Positions 11,075 to 22,290 are shown, counted from the stretch's first letter. The stretch: 64,000 nt of DNA from Burkholderia cepacia (GCF_029962485.1 NZ_CP073637.1:992001-1056000), one strand, 5' to 3'. Numbers and translations are program-made. Notes: a model not told the origin generated them from the sequence alone.

Positions 11075-11344
11075 TCAGCGCTTGCGGCCCGGCTGCTGTT
11101 TCTTCCAGTATTCGAACGGCTCCTCGTGGCATTCGATGTCGAGTTCGGCGACGCGCCCATGCAGGCGCTCCTGCGCGTCGGCGATCGCGAGGTTGTAGAT
11201 CGCGGGCGCGATCTCCTCGACGAAGAAATGCAGCAGCGCGCCGGCCTGGATGTTGCCGATCGGCTCGTCCATGTTTTCCGTGAAATAGCGTTGCAGCGAC
11301 GCGATTGCGCGGTCGCGGACATCCTTGTCGAGTTCGATGGCCAT
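11075..11344 (-). CDS. DUF2164 family protein
   Basis: An 89-residue protein without signal peptide or membrane span, beginning MAIELDKDVRDRAI and carrying the GNIQAGALLHFF segment that marks DUF2164. A GAGGA lies six bases before the ATG. The family has no established function that I know of. It is inserted on the opposite strand between rarA and serS. Confidence 0.85.
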   Translation of the reverse strand: MAIELDKDVRDRAIASLQRYFTENMDEPIGNIQAGALLHFFVEEIAPAIYNLAIADAQERLHGRVAELDIECHEEPFEYWKKQQPGRKR

Positions 11345-11390
11345 CGGGTTCCTCGGGGTGCGGTGAGGTGAAACCGGGCGCTTCGCGTGA

Positions 11391-12896
<1,506 letters not shown>

Positions 12897-12939
12897 CGCA
12901 GGCCGTCGAAGTCCTCGCAAAAAAATTTGCATAGAGGGC

Positions 12940-12969
12940 TTGTCAGCCAGGAAGAGATCGTCTTATAAT
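12940..12969 (+). promoter_or_regulatory. Sigma-70 promoter of tRNA-Ser(CGA)
   Basis: TTGTCA (five of six) at 12940-12945 and a perfect TATAAT at 12964-12969 with an 18-base spacer, 44 bases before the mature tRNA 5' end. Confidence 0.75.
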
Positions 12970-13013
12970 CTTTTCTTTCGCGGAAACGACCAACCGCGAA
13001 ATGCAGTAAGGAA

Positions 13014-13104
<91 letters not shown>

Positions 13105-13114
13105 AAATACGAAG

Positions 13115-13145
13115 CCCCTTGATCCGGAAGGATCAAGGGGTTTTT
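13115..13145 (+). terminator. Terminator of tRNA-Ser(CGA)
   Basis: Perfect 11-bp stem (13115-13125 with 13130-13140), GGAA tetraloop, then five T. It starts 11 bases after the tRNA CCA end. Confidence 0.92.
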
Positions 13146-13258
13146 CGTTTTGGGTCGGCGGTGCGCGTGTCGATTGCGACGTCAGGCTCGCTACCGGCAC
13201 ACCGGATCGTGCTGATACGTTAGCCACCAACTGCGCACATGATCGTGCCGCGCCTTCG

Positions 13259-13797
13259 ATGCAGCGTCGCTGCATGACGAACCGGCTGTCGAAAGTCCTG
13301 ACGTCTTTCGCGCTGCTGATCGTTGTTTTCGTGTCGACACCGTTTCCCGCGCAAAGCCCGTTCATCCATTTCGGCATCGCCGATCCCCATACCGCGTCGA
13401 CCGTGTCTCGCTATGACCTGCTATGCAGCGGGCAGTTTCGGCAAGTCAGCCTGTCCAAATCGCAGGGGCTCGTGTCGTTGCCGTCGTTCCACGTGATCCT
13501 GGCGCTGCTGCTTGCGTATGCGGTGCGGCACGTCCTTGCGTGTTCGCTGCGGCGGTCGTGCTGAATGCCGTGATGATCGTGTCGGCGCCGACGCAGGGCG
13601 GCCAGCATCTGGCCGACGTGATCGCCGGGATCGTATTCGGCGTGCTGGCGATCGTCGTCGTCCGTCGCGCGATGGCGCGCCCGCGCATGGCCGCGATCGC
13701 CGCGCCGCACGCAACGCATCCGACCTGCTCCGACCGCGCCGCGCACCGGTCTTCGCCGCTTTCCTCAGCTTTAAGCCCTCGATTCCCGCGCTGTTAA
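13259..13797 (+). pseudogene. Broken PAP2-family phosphatase
   Basis: Two overlapping frames hold parts of one protein. The first (from 13259, ATG also at 13277) has a hydrophobic segment and then GLVSLPSFH, the histidine-bearing PAP2 motif, followed by a membrane span. It stops at 13564. The second frame picks up the rest from about 13540: AVVLNAVMIVSAPTQGGQHL, which carries the second PAP2 motif, and a final membrane span. A frameshift near 13540-13555 separates them. The N-terminal membrane region of intact PAP2 lipid phosphatases is also missing, so this is a decayed remnant. It lies just downstream of tRNA-Ser. Confidence 0.7.
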
Positions 13798-13910
13798 CAC
13801 GGCGTGGCGGCCGGCACCCGTGCCGTGCCGCCTCGCTCCCCGTCGATTCAAGGTCCCATGAAGCTGAGCGACAAGATTCCCCTCGCGTTCGCTGTCGCGC
13901 TGTTGCTGAT
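13751..13910 (+). repeat. Direct repeat, left copy (5' end of a chemoreceptor gene)
   Basis: Bases 13751-13910 match 17290-17449 without gaps; by eye 11 of 160 positions differ (about 93% identity). The copy contains the noncoding leader and the first 18 codons ([13 protein letters not shown]...) of the chemoreceptor found intact at 17397. After 13910 the similarity stops abruptly and the frame continues only into unrelated sequence, ending at 14025. Confidence 0.9.
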
Positions 13911-13911
13911 T
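13858..13911 (+). pseudogene. Truncated chemoreceptor 5' fragment
   Basis: The first 18 codons of a methyl-accepting chemotaxis gene, starting at ATG 13858, nearly identical to the start of the intact gene at 17397. The membrane segment is cut after ALLLI and everything downstream is replaced by the 3' end of the inserted transporter gene. No functional product is expected. Confidence 0.75.
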
Positions 13912-13935
13912 CGTCGCGTCATTGCATCGATGCGC

Positions 13936-15192
13936 TCAGGCTTGCGCGACGGCGTGCCCTGTCTCGCGCAACATAAGGGACGCCAGCAGCGCAACTGCGA
14001 CGGTTCCCACCCAGAACATGCCTGATTCGCGGAAATGGGCGACCACGTCGGTTCCGGCCACGCCGAGCGATTTTCCGATGCTGAATGCAAACACCGGCCC
14101 AAGTATTGCCGTGACCAGGAAGGTGATGAAATTTATCCCGCCGGTGGCGCTTCCCTTGACGTGGTCGGGATTCACCTCCTTGATGATCGTGTAAGGGATC
14201 ATCGCGGCTCCGGACGCAATGCCGATCACGAGCAACGTGAGCCACGCAGGCACGAGGGCCGGTGCAAGCGAAAGCTGGATGCCGCAGATGAGCATCACCA
14301 CTGCACCCCCGATCAACGCGGGCTTGCGGCGCTTCATCGTATCCGCAACCCAGCCAAGCAGTGGACAACCGATCACCCAGCCGAGCGGCACCATCGAGGC
14401 TGCAAACACCGCGCTTTGATAGCCGAACCCGCGGTCCTCCTGGAAGAGGCGGACGCCCCACACCATGTCGCCGATGGTCGTCGGTGCAAACAGCAGTCCT
14501 GCCGTCAAGCCGCACAGGTACGACTGAGGGTTCGAAAACACGATCCGGTAGGGCGTAAGTACGTTGCCGATCCCGCTCGTTGCCGACGCGCTGCGTTGCT
14601 CCGCGGGCGTGAGCAGCAGTAGTACGGTGCCGGTTGCGATCACGAGTACACCCAGCAGAATCCAGAATCCTCCCGCGGACAGCACGCCATGGATCATCGG
14701 GCCCACGGTCAGTTGACCGAGCGAACCGCCGAGCATTCCCACGCATTGCGTGACACCGATGGCCGTTGCCAGTCGCTGGGCCGAAAAGCCGTGCGCGGCC
14801 AGGTAGACCGCTCCGGTGAACGCGAACGCGGAACCGGCGCCTTGCAACAGCCTGCCGACTGTCCCCGCGAGTTCATTGGGCACGGCGAACAGCACACACC
14901 CGAGCCCGAGAATACCCATGCCGGCGGGGACAACGTACTTCGCGCCGCGGCGATCGAGCAATACGCCGGCGACCAAGCTCGCACTGGAATAGGTGTAGTA
15001 GTACACGCCGAGAATGGAGCTGACGCCGAGCGCGTCGACGCCGAACGCATGCGACAGCTCCGGAATCATGACGGCAGGCGCGGAGCGTCCGGCGTACTCG
15101 AGGAAATAGAAAATCGTGGCGCAGGCCCAGGCGATTGCGAACGCCCTGGCCGTTTTTGCGGGGGCGTCGAGCGACGATAGCGAAACGGACAT
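13936..15192 (-). CDS. MFS transporter
   Basis: A 418-residue inner-membrane protein with twelve hydrophobic segments and the MFS loop motif LLDRRGAKYVVP between spans 2 and 3. The substrate is not evident; the resemblance is to the ACS/OFA-type anion or carboxylate porters. A GGAG is well placed before the ATG at 15192. It is the second gene of a two-gene unit, 43 bases after poxB, so export or import of pyruvate, acetate or a related acid would be a reasonable inference. The pair uses fewer G/C-ending codons than the genes around it and lies between two direct repeats, suggesting acquisition. Confidence 0.85.
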   Translation of the reverse strand: MSVSLSSLDAPAKTARAFAIAWACATIFYFLEYAGRSAPAVMIPELSHAFGVDALGVSSILGVYYYTYSSASLVAGVLLDRRGAKYVVPAGMGILGLGCVLFAVPNELAGTVGRLLQGAGSAFAFTGAVYLAAHGFSAQRLATAIGVTQCVGMLGGSLGQLTVGPMIHGVLSAGGFWILLGVLVIATGTVLLLLTPAEQRSASATSGIGNVLTPYRIVFSNPQSYLCGLTAGLLFAPTTIGDMVWGVRLFQEDRGFGYQSAVFAASMVPLGWVIGCPLLGWVADTMKRRKPALIGGAVVMLICGIQLSLAPALVPAWLTLLVIGIASGAAMIPYTIIKEVNPDHVKGSATGGINFITFLVTAILGPVFAFSIGKSLGVAGTDVVAHFRESGMFWVGTVAVALLASLMLRETGHAVAQA

Positions 15193-15235
15193 GGTTGTTC
15201 TCCAGGTTGACTAGTTGGTCGCGGCGGATTGCGGA

Positions 15236-16957
15236 TCACCGATCGAACGCAGTCCGTGCAAGTTCCACGATTTCGTTTCCCTGCGCGTTGAGCACGGCCT
15301 TCATCATCCAGAGGCTGAATCCCGCGGCCTGCTCGAGTGAGATTTTCGGCGGCATGACGAGTTCGAGCGGATTGGTCGCGACGTCGATCAGAGCGGGCCC
15401 GTCGTGTGCGAACGCTTCCTTGACGGCGTCGCCGAGCAGCGCTGCATCCTCGACACGAACACCGAAGATGCCCATTGACTGCGCAACGGCGGCAAAGTCC
15501 GGATTGTCGAGATGCGTGCCGACGGGCAGAAAGCCGCCGGCTTTCATCTCGATGTCGACGAATCCGAGCAGGCCGTTATTGAAGACGACGATCTTGATGG
15601 GCAGCTTCGACTGGCGCAACGTCAGCAGATCGCCCATGAGCATGGTGAAACCTCCGTCGCCCGACATCGATATCACCTGACGATCGGGAAACGCGGTCTG
15701 CGCGCCGATCGCCTGGGGCATCGCATTGGCCATCGAGCCGTGAAGAAACGAACCGAGCAACCGGCGCTTGCCGTTGACGCGCAGATAGCGCGCAGCCCAG
15801 ACCGTGGGCTCGCCGACATCGCAGGTGACGATCGCATCCTCGGCGGCCATGTCGCTGATTACCTTCGCAACCAGTTGAGGATGGATGCGTCGATGCCTGG
15901 AGGCGCCGAGTGCAAGTGCATCGAGACCCGCTCGGGCCGCCTTGTAGTGATCGAGCGCGACCCTCAGGTGAGCGTCGTCGGTCTTTTCGTCGAGGTGCGC
16001 GAGCAGCCGGGCGGCGGTGTCCTTGACTTCTCCGATCACGCCGAGTTCGAGGCGGCAGCGCTTGCCGAGATTTTCTCCGCGGAGGTCCACCTGAGCGACC
16101 CGCGCATGCCGCGGATAGAACTGCCTGTACGGAAAGTCGGTCCCGAGCATCAGCAGTGTGTCGCACGCATTCATCGCGTGGTAGCCGGACGAGAAGCCGA
16201 TGAGGCCGGTCATGCCGACATCGTACGGGTTGTCCCATTCAACGTGTTCCTTGCCCCGAAGCGCGTGCACGACCGGCGCCTTGAGTTTGGTAGCCAGTGC
16301 AACGACCTCGTCGTGCGCGCCGGCGCAGCCCGCTCCGCAGAGCAGTGTCACCCGTTTGCTGCCGTTGAGCAGATCGGCCAGTGCCGCGATGTCGCTGGCC
16401 TGGGCGACGCACTTCGGCGTGCGTGGAATCAGATTGGCCGAGGGTAACTGCGCGCCCGCCTCGCGCAGTGCGATATCCCCGGAGATGACGACGACCGCGA
16501 CTCCCTGCTTCGTGACTGCCTCGCGGATTGCCGTTTCGACGATGCGCGGCACATGCGCCGGGTCCGTGACCAATTCGGCATAGTGGCTGCATTCCTTGAA
16601 CAGGGTTTGCGGATGAGTCTCCTGGAAATATCCGGACCCCGTTTCGGTGCTCGGGATGTGCGCGGCGATCGCTACGACCGGTACCCGGTTGCGATGGCAA
16701 TCGAATAACCCGTTGATCAGGTGCAGGTTGCCTGGCCCGCAACTGCCTGCGCAAACGGCCAATTCGCCGGTCAGTTGTGCGTCCGCACCTGCGGCAAATG
16801 CTGCAACTTCTTCGTGACGCACTGCCATCCATGCGATTTTTTCGCGCTTGCGCAGCGATTCGGTAATGCCGTTGAGGGAGTCGCCGACCAGTCCGTAAAT
16901 CCTTTTGACGCCGGCCGCTTCGAGTGTCTCTACCAGTCGTTCTGCCACGGTAATCAC
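15236..16957 (-). CDS. poxB: ThDP-dependent pyruvate dehydrogenase/oxidase (PoxB-like)
   Basis: A 573-residue enzyme of the acetolactate synthase/pyruvate oxidase superfamily. The conserved ThDP-activating glutamate lies in RHEEV (residues 47-51), and the ThDP/Mg motif begins GDGGF near residue 433. Length equals E. coli PoxB (572), which decarboxylates pyruvate to acetate and CO2 and passes electrons to quinone at the membrane. The start is GTG at 16957 preceded by AAGGAG. Ubiquinone-linked activity is inferred; a closely related 2-oxoacid decarboxylase cannot be excluded. It forms a likely operon with the downstream MFS gene. Confidence 0.87.
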   Translation of the reverse strand: MITVAERLVETLEAAGVKRIYGLVGDSLNGITESLRKREKIAWMAVRHEEVAAFAAGADAQLTGELAVCAGSCGPGNLHLINGLFDCHRNRVPVVAIAAHIPSTETGSGYFQETHPQTLFKECSHYAELVTDPAHVPRIVETAIREAVTKQGVAVVVISGDIALREAGAQLPSANLIPRTPKCVAQASDIAALADLLNGSKRVTLLCGAGCAGAHDEVVALATKLKAPVVHALRGKEHVEWDNPYDVGMTGLIGFSSGYHAMNACDTLLMLGTDFPYRQFYPRHARVAQVDLRGENLGKRCRLELGVIGEVKDTAARLLAHLDEKTDDAHLRVALDHYKAARAGLDALALGASRHRRIHPQLVAKVISDMAAEDAIVTCDVGEPTVWAARYLRVNGKRRLLGSFLHGSMANAMPQAIGAQTAFPDRQVISMSGDGGFTMLMGDLLTLRQSKLPIKIVVFNNGLLGFVDIEMKAGGFLPVGTHLDNPDFAAVAQSMGIFGVRVEDAALLGDAVKEAFAHDGPALIDVATNPLELVMPPKISLEQAAGFSLWMMKAVLNAQGNEIVELARTAFDR

Positions 16958-17396
16958 GATCTAGCTCCTTTGCAGCAAGAGGGAAGGGCTGAATGGCTCG
17001 CTCTGGACGAGACGAGTCTTCATGTCCGATGAATGAAAATCGGTCATTCGAAAAAATGGCGCGTAATAATAATTAATAAAAACCAAGCCTGTTTTTTTGA
17101 TTTTGTTGGCTGTTTTTTTGGGGTTTTAAATTAGCTGGTAATGCGAGATATATCGGTGAATATCGTGATTTCATCATGGTGGTGATATTCGATGGGGTCA
17201 ATTAAATTTACATTAAGCGATATGGCGAATTCTTAAGGCCGACTGAGCGTGCTGTTCGCCACGTCCCTCGGCCGGCGCGCGCGGCGGCCCTTCGTCGCTT
17301 TCCTCAGCTTTAAGCCTTCGATCCCCGCGCCGTTAACACGGTGCGGCGGCCGGCACCCGTGCCGCGCCGCATCGTTCCCCGTCGATTCAAGGTCCC
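16958..17396. promoter_or_regulatory. AT-rich intergenic region upstream of poxB and the chemoreceptor
   Basis: Around 17035-17240 the sequence is strikingly AT-rich compared with the rest of the window, with runs of T and A and stretches such as AATAATAATTAATAAAAA. No protein-like frame is present. It probably holds the minus-strand promoter of poxB and may be the foreign right end of the inserted cassette. From 17290 the right-hand direct repeat begins. Confidence 0.5.
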
Positions 17397-17449
17397 ATGA
17401 AGCTGAGCTACAAGATTCCCCTCGCATTCGCTGTCGCGCTGTTGCTGAT
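17290..17449 (+). repeat. Direct repeat, right copy (leader and start of intact chemoreceptor)
   Basis: Ungapped partner of 13751-13910. It spans 107 bases of leader and the first 18 codons of the intact chemoreceptor gene. The two copies bracket the poxB/MFS cassette in the same orientation. Confidence 0.9.
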
Positions 17450-18932
17450 GTTCGGTGGCGCGCTGTACGGCATCCACATCCTCAACCGGTCGATCGATGC
17501 GTTCGCCGAAGACGTACAGACGAACGTCGGCGACGAACGGCTCGTGTCGGCCACGCTCGTGCAATTCAAGCTGCAGGTGCAGGAATGGAAGGACACACTG
17601 CTGCGCGGCAAGCAGCCCGACAAGCTCGACCGGTACTGGCAGGCGTTCCAGACGCGCGAGCGGTCGGTCGATGCGCTCGCTGCGCAACTCGTCCGCCAGT
17701 TGCCGGCCGGCGAGAGCCGCTCGCTCGTCGAACAGTTCATGCGTGCGCACACCGCGATGGGCGACGGTTACCGGCGCGGCTTCGACGCGTTCAAGGCGGC
17801 CGGCTTCGAGCCGTCGGCCGGCGATGCGGCCGTGGCGGGCGTCGACCGTGAGCCTGCCGCGCTGCTGGAGCGGGCCGCGAAGTCGATTGCGGACGAAAGC
17901 GCGGCCGTGTCGGCGCAGGCGAGCCGCGACGCGCAGCATGCGACTACCGCAAGCCTTGCGCTGATGCTGGTCGTGCTCGGCGTCGCGATGGTCGGCGCCT
18001 TCCTGTTCAGTCGCGCGATCCTGCGCCCGCTCGATCGTGCGGTGGCGTGCGCGCAAGCCGTCGCGGGTGGCGACCTGACACGCGACGTCGACGCAACCGG
18101 CCGCGACGAGATCGCCGATCTGCTGCGTGCGTTGCAGACGATGCAGGCGAGCCTGTCGGGCGTCGTGCTCGAGGTACGCACGCATGCCGAAGCCGTCGCG
18201 ACCGCGAGCGCGCAGATCGCGTCGGGCAACCACGATCTGTCGGCGCGGACCGAGTCGCAGGCCGCTTCGCTCGAGGAGACGGCCGCCAGCATGACCCAAC
18301 TGACCGGCATCGTGCGCCAGTCGGCCGAGCATGCGCAGCACGCGGCGCAACTGGCGCGCGATGCGTCGCATATCGCGTCTGCCGGCGGCGGCGTGATGTC
18401 GGATGCCGTCCACACGATGAACGGCATCGCCGACAGCGCGGCAAAGGTCGGCGAGATCATCGCGGTGATCGACGGCATCGCGTTCCAGACCAACATCCTC
18501 GCGTTGAATGCGGCCGTCGAGGCGGCGCGCGCGGGCGAGCAGGGGCGCGGCTTCGCGGTCGTCGCGGCGGAGGTGCGCACGCTCGCGCAGCGCAGCGCGT
18601 CGGCCGCGAAGGAGATCAAGGGGCTAATCGAACAATCGACGCAGCGGGTCGACGAAGGCGCGGTGCTGATCGGCCGTGCGGGGGAGTCGATTCACGAGAT
18701 CGTCGGCGCCGTGCAGCGCGTCACGACGATCGTCGGCGAGATCTCGTCCGCGTCGCAGGAGCAGAGCGGCGGCATCCAGCAGGTGAATGTCGCGGTCACG
18801 CAGATGGATGAAGCGACGCAGCGCAACGCGGCGCTCGTCGAGCAGGCCACGGCCGCGACGCAGGCGCTGGCCGAGCAGGCGAGCGCACTGCGGCACGCGG
18901 TGGCCGTGTTCCGGCTGCCGGAAATGGCGTGA
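17397..18932 (+). CDS. Methyl-accepting chemotaxis protein (Tar-like)
   Basis: A 511-residue transmembrane chemoreceptor. It has an N-terminal membrane span (about residues 7-29), a four-helix-bundle periplasmic sensor, a second span near 185-205, a HAMP linker ([13 protein letters not shown]) and a long cytoplasmic signalling coiled coil. The kinase-coupling hairpin tip is visible as [20 protein letters not shown]. Methylation-helix glutamates/glutamines flank it on both sides. The ligand is unknown. The gene is intact; its first 54 bases and leader are duplicated at 13751-13910. No che genes are nearby, so it is an orphan receptor. Confidence 0.92.
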   Translation: MKLSYKIPLAFAVALLLMFGGALYGIHILNRSIDAFAEDVQTNVGDERLVSATLVQFKLQVQEWKDTLLRGKQPDKLDRYWQAFQTRERSVDALAAQLVRQLPAGESRSLVEQFMRAHTAMGDGYRRGFDAFKAAGFEPSAGDAAVAGVDREPAALLERAAKSIADESAAVSAQASRDAQHATTASLALMLVVLGVAMVGAFLFSRAILRPLDRAVACAQAVAGGDLTRDVDATGRDEIADLLRALQTMQASLSGVVLEVRTHAEAVATASAQIASGNHDLSARTESQAASLEETAASMTQLTGIVRQSAEHAQHAAQLARDASHIASAGGGVMSDAVHTMNGIADSAAKVGEIIAVIDGIAFQTNILALNAAVEAARAGEQGRGFAVVAAEVRTLAQRSASAAKEIKGLIEQSTQRVDEGAVLIGRAGESIHEIVGAVQRVTTIVGEISSASQEQSGGIQQVNVAVTQMDEATQRNAALVEQATAATQALAEQASALRHAVAVFRLPEMA

Positions 18933-18998
18933 TGGCTGTCAGGGCGGGCGCGCGACGTGGCGAGCCCGCGCCCGTTTACGCGGACCCGTCACCGCCGA

Positions 18999-20159
18999 TC
19001 ACGCCGCGGCCGGATACTGCGCAAGCACCCTGGCGCGAATCGACGGCTTGATGTTCGATTGCGCCATGTCACCGCCGTAGTGCGCGACGACGCGCGGGTT
19101 CATCACGCGATACCAGAGCGGCGGCACGTACGCGAACAGGATCATCGTCGCGTAGCCGGCCGGCAGTTGCGGCGAATCGTCGAAGTGGCGCAGTGCCTGG
19201 TACGAGCGCGTCGGATTCGCGTGATGGTCGGCGTGCCGCTGCAGCTGGTACAGGAACAGGTTGGTGACGACGTGGTTGCTGTTCCACGAATGCTGCGGCG
19301 TGCAGCGTTCGTAGCGGCCGGTCGGCAGCTTGCGGCGGCCGAGCCCGTAGTGCTCGACGTAGTTCACGACTTCGAGCAGCGAGGCGCCGTAGACGGCCTG
19401 GATCACGAGGAACGGGATCACGACCTTGCCGGCCATCGCGATCGCGACGCCCCACACGACGACGGTCATCGCCCACGCGTGCAGCACCTCGTTGCGCCAG
19501 GTCCACGGCGAATGCCCGAGCCGTTCGAGGCGCGCCTTCTCGAGCCGCCATGCCGAGCGGATGCTGCCGGTCACGGTGCGCGGCAGGAATGCCCAGAACG
19601 ACTCGCCGTAGCGCGCGCTCGCCGGATCCTCGGCCGTCGCGACGCGCACGTGGTGGCCGCGGTTGTGCTCGACGTAGAAGTGGCCGTACGCGACCGGTGC
19701 GAGCGTGATCTTCGCGAGCCAGCGCTCGAAACGATCGGTCTTGTGCCCGAGCTCGTGCGCGGTATTGATCGAGATGCCCGTCGAGGCGCCGAGCGACAGG
19801 GCGAAGCCGACGTAGTCGTACCACGCGAGCGTGTGCGTGCCGACGATCCAGACGCACATGAAGAACGCGACGTATTCGACGAAAGTCGCCAGATAGACGA
19901 TGAACCGGTAATAGCGCTCGCGTTCGAGGTGCGGTACGACGGCCTCGGGCGGATTGTCGCGATCGTCGCCGATCAGCGTGTCGAGGATCGGGATCACGCC
20001 GAATGCGAACAGCGGGCCGAACCACCAGAACACATGAAGACCTGTCGACAGCGCAAGCTGGGCAGCGAGGATGGGTAGCGTGATCGTCAGTGCGCCGAGC
20101 AGCCACAGGTACCGCTTGCCATCCGACCAGCCCGCGGCCGATCCGTCGGTCATTGCCAT
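18999..20159 (-). CDS. alkB: Alkane 1-monooxygenase (AlkB family)
   Basis: A 386-residue integral-membrane di-iron hydroxylase that oxidises terminal methyl groups of alkanes. The histidine boxes that bind the di-iron centre are present: HELGHK near residue 135, EHNRGHH near 162 and LQRHADHH near 305; NYVEHYGL also matches the family. About six membrane spans occupy the N-terminal and central parts. The ATG at 20159 follows a GGAGGGAG; the longer frame to 20411 is GC-rich noise. AlkB needs rubredoxin and rubredoxin reductase, which are not adjacent here. Confidence 0.93.
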   Translation of the reverse strand: MAMTDGSAAGWSDGKRYLWLLGALTITLPILAAQLALSTGLHVFWWFGPLFAFGVIPILDTLIGDDRDNPPEAVVPHLERERYYRFIVYLATFVEYVAFFMCVWIVGTHTLAWYDYVGFALSLGASTGISINTAHELGHKTDRFERWLAKITLAPVAYGHFYVEHNRGHHVRVATAEDPASARYGESFWAFLPRTVTGSIRSAWRLEKARLERLGHSPWTWRNEVLHAWAMTVVVWGVAIAMAGKVVIPFLVIQAVYGASLLEVVNYVEHYGLGRRKLPTGRYERCTPQHSWNSNHVVTNLFLYQLQRHADHHANPTRSYQALRHFDDSPQLPAGYATMILFAYVPPLWYRVMNPRVVAHYGGDMAQSNIKPSIRARVLAQYPAAA

Positions 20160-20828
20160 TGTCTCCCTCCAGTCAGCGGGCCCGATGGGCGGCCGCATGC
20201 ACGGTTGTTCGAATCCTCGTGAGCCCGCGACGCGCACGCGGTGGCACCGGATCGTTGTCCGGTTCTGCCTGTTATACGACCCGTACGCCCGCTTGCCAAA
20301 CACCGGCGCTAGGCGCGCGACTCCAAACGGAAGGGCGCGCGCGAGCCATGCCGGGAGGGGCCGGCACGCGCTGATTGAAACATGCGAAGCAGGCCGGATC
20401 GGCTCGCGCACGCCGCGTGTTTGTCAGATGAATCGTGCAGCGTGCGTGCGAGCGTGTCGATCGTGCGCGTCCGCAACAAATGTTGCATTGCAATAAACCG
20501 GATGGGCGAACACTGGAGGAGCGCGCTTTTTGTTTGCTTATATTACGCAGCATTACGGCGCCGGGAGTGACCTGCGACGCGCTCCGGAATGCGACTGCCA
20601 TGCATTGCAAGGCACACCGGGCGAGACGCCGGACGGCGAATCTTCGACGGATGTCCGTCGGCGCGCATCGGCATGCCGATGCTGCACCTGCACACCGGTT
20701 GGCTCATGCCGCGGCTGGTGACGCCTGTTGCCTTTCGATCCGCGCCGTCATTTGAAAATAACGATTTGACTCATGCCCCGCTTTCGGTTGAAGCTAATAG
20801 CTTGCTGTCCGAAGGGGGCTGTGCCTGC
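20160..20828. other. Intergenic region without recognised gene
   Basis: About 670 bases between the divergent alkB and GNAT genes. Several short open frames exist on both strands, but none has a family-like sequence, a good ribosome binding site or consistent codon bias. It presumably contains both promoters. A short palindrome TTGCATTGCAA lies near 20483, a possible operator, function unknown. Confidence 0.4.
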
Positions 20829-21341
20829 ATGAGTTCGACCTTGACCGTTCGTCGTATCGTTGCCAACCAGGGCAGCGTGTATCGCGAACTCCGCGCCGCA
20901 TCGCTGCGTGAGCCCTACGCACCGGGCGAAGCGCCGGAGGCCGAATTGCTGAACGTCGAAACGGACGCAGCGTCGGCGATCGCCGCGCTGCGCGCCTTGT
21001 CCGACGAGTCGACGACTTTCCTGCTGTACACCGAAGGCCATCCGGCCGGCATGATCGGCGCGTATTTCGACAACACGCCCGATCGGCGCGCGTTCGTCAG
21101 CGAACTGTGGGTCGCGCACGCGGTGCGTCATCTGCGCGGCGGCGTGCTGCTGCTGGAGACGGCCACCGCATGGCTCGCCGAGCGCGGCGCCAGCGACGTC
21201 TACGCGTGGATCGCCGATGCGAACCGCAACGCGATCCGGTTCTACGAGCGTGCGGGTTTCGGCAACACCGGCGAGCACGCGCCGATCGCGCGGATGCCCG
21301 GCGCGATGAAATCGCTGTTCGTGTCGCAGGTGAAGCACTGA
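20829..21341 (+). CDS. GNAT family N-acetyltransferase
   Basis: A 170-residue cytoplasmic protein with a GNAT fold. The acetyl-CoA-binding region is seen around residues 95-115 (SELWVAHAVRHLRGGVLLLE), and the C-terminal motif B as NAIRFYERAGFG near 138-149. The acceptor substrate cannot be told. The ATG at 20829 starts the conserved domain; upstream in-frame codons to 20589 are not protein-like. Confidence 0.85.
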   Translation: MSSTLTVRRIVANQGSVYRELRAASLREPYAPGEAPEAELLNVETDAASAIAALRALSDESTTFLLYTEGHPAGMIGAYFDNTPDRRAFVSELWVAHAVRHLRGGVLLLETATAWLAERGASDVYAWIADANRNAIRFYERAGFGNTGEHAPIARMPGAMKSLFVSQVKH

Positions 21342-21486
21342 CGCACCCTCGAAACACGGGCCGCGCGGCGCGATGAAGGCCCGATCGCCCGCTTGCCCGC
21401 CCGCCTGCCGGTTGTGTGCCCGCCCGGGCCGCCGCAACCCCGAGTCCCAAAAATAATGGCTGCGCGCGTGGACGCCTGTAAAATAC

Positions 21487-21501
21487 GCAAAAAATTTTTG
21501 C
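21487..21501. promoter_or_regulatory. AT palindrome in the minC leader
   Basis: GCAAAAAATTTTTGC just after a TAAAAT -10-like element and 9 bases before the minC ATG. It may be part of the promoter or an operator for minCDE. Confidence 0.35.
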
Positions 21502-21510
21502 AGAGTATCC

Positions 21511-22290
21511 ATGTCGCTTAAAAAATCGCCATTCTTCGAGCTGCGCAGCGGATCGGTCGATACGTTGTTGTTCACCGTGAAGACGACCGATCTCGACGCG
21601 TTGCGTACCGAACTGGTCAAGCGCTTCGAAGCGACTCCCGAGTTTTTCGCCGACGATGTCGTCGCGATCGACGTCCGCCGTCTGGCTGACGGCGAACGCG
21701 TCGCGCTCGCGGACATCCGGCAGATGCTGAACGACGTGCGGATGCGCCCGGTGGGCGTCGTTGCACTGGCAACGCAGGGCTGGGCGGGGGAAGCCGGCCT
21801 GCCGTTGCTCGAGGCGCGCGATCGCCGTGTGCCGGCTGCAAGGCCGGCCGAGGGCGTGGAACCGTCGCCGATCGCCGAGGCCGTTGTCGCCGCGGCAGCC
21901 GCGGCGACGCCCGAACCGGCGTCGGAGCAGGCGCCGGCATCGAATCAGCCGGGTGGCCAGACGCTCGTGATCGACCGGCCGTTGCGTTCGGGGCAGCAGA
22001 TTTACGCGAAAGGAGACCTCGTGGTGCTCGCGCCGGTCAGTCACGGCGCGGAGATCATCGCGGAAGGCAATATCCACATCTACGCGCCGTTGCGCGGCCG
22101 CGCTCTCGCGGGCGTGCACGGTAATCACGACGCGCGCATTTTCTGCACGTGTCTCGAACCGGAACTGATTTCGATCGCGGGTATCTATCGAACAACCGAG
22201 AACCCGTTGCCCGCCGACGTACTGGGCAAATCGGTGCAGATCCGGCTCGAAGAGGAAAAACTGATGATCGAACCGCTGCGCCTGACGTAA
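21511..22290 (+). CDS. minC: Septum site-determining protein MinC
   Basis: A 259-residue inhibitor of FtsZ ring assembly. The N-terminal domain (to about residue 110) inhibits FtsZ. An Ala/Pro-rich linker follows, and the C-terminal right-handed beta-helix domain ([20 protein letters not shown] onward) dimerises and binds MinD. The segment [10 protein letters not shown] matches the MinD-binding face of MinC. It is first in a minC-minD-minE operon. Confidence 0.96.
   Translation: MSLKKSPFFELRSGSVDTLLFTVKTTDLDALRTELVKRFEATPEFFADDVVAIDVRRLADGERVALADIRQMLNDVRMRPVGVVALATQGWAGEAGLPLLEARDRRVPAARPAEGVEPSPIAEAVVAAAAAATPEPASEQAPASNQPGGQTLVIDRPLRSGQQIYAKGDLVVLAPVSHGAEIIAEGNIHIYAPLRGRALAGVHGNHDARIFCTCLEPELISIAGIYRTTENPLPADVLGKSVQIRLEEEKLMIEPLRLT

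Noticed and set aside
20160..20828. A small gene in the alkB/GNAT gap
   Set aside because: Several frames over 60 codons exist but none has coding-like third positions throughout, a good start or a recognisable sequence.
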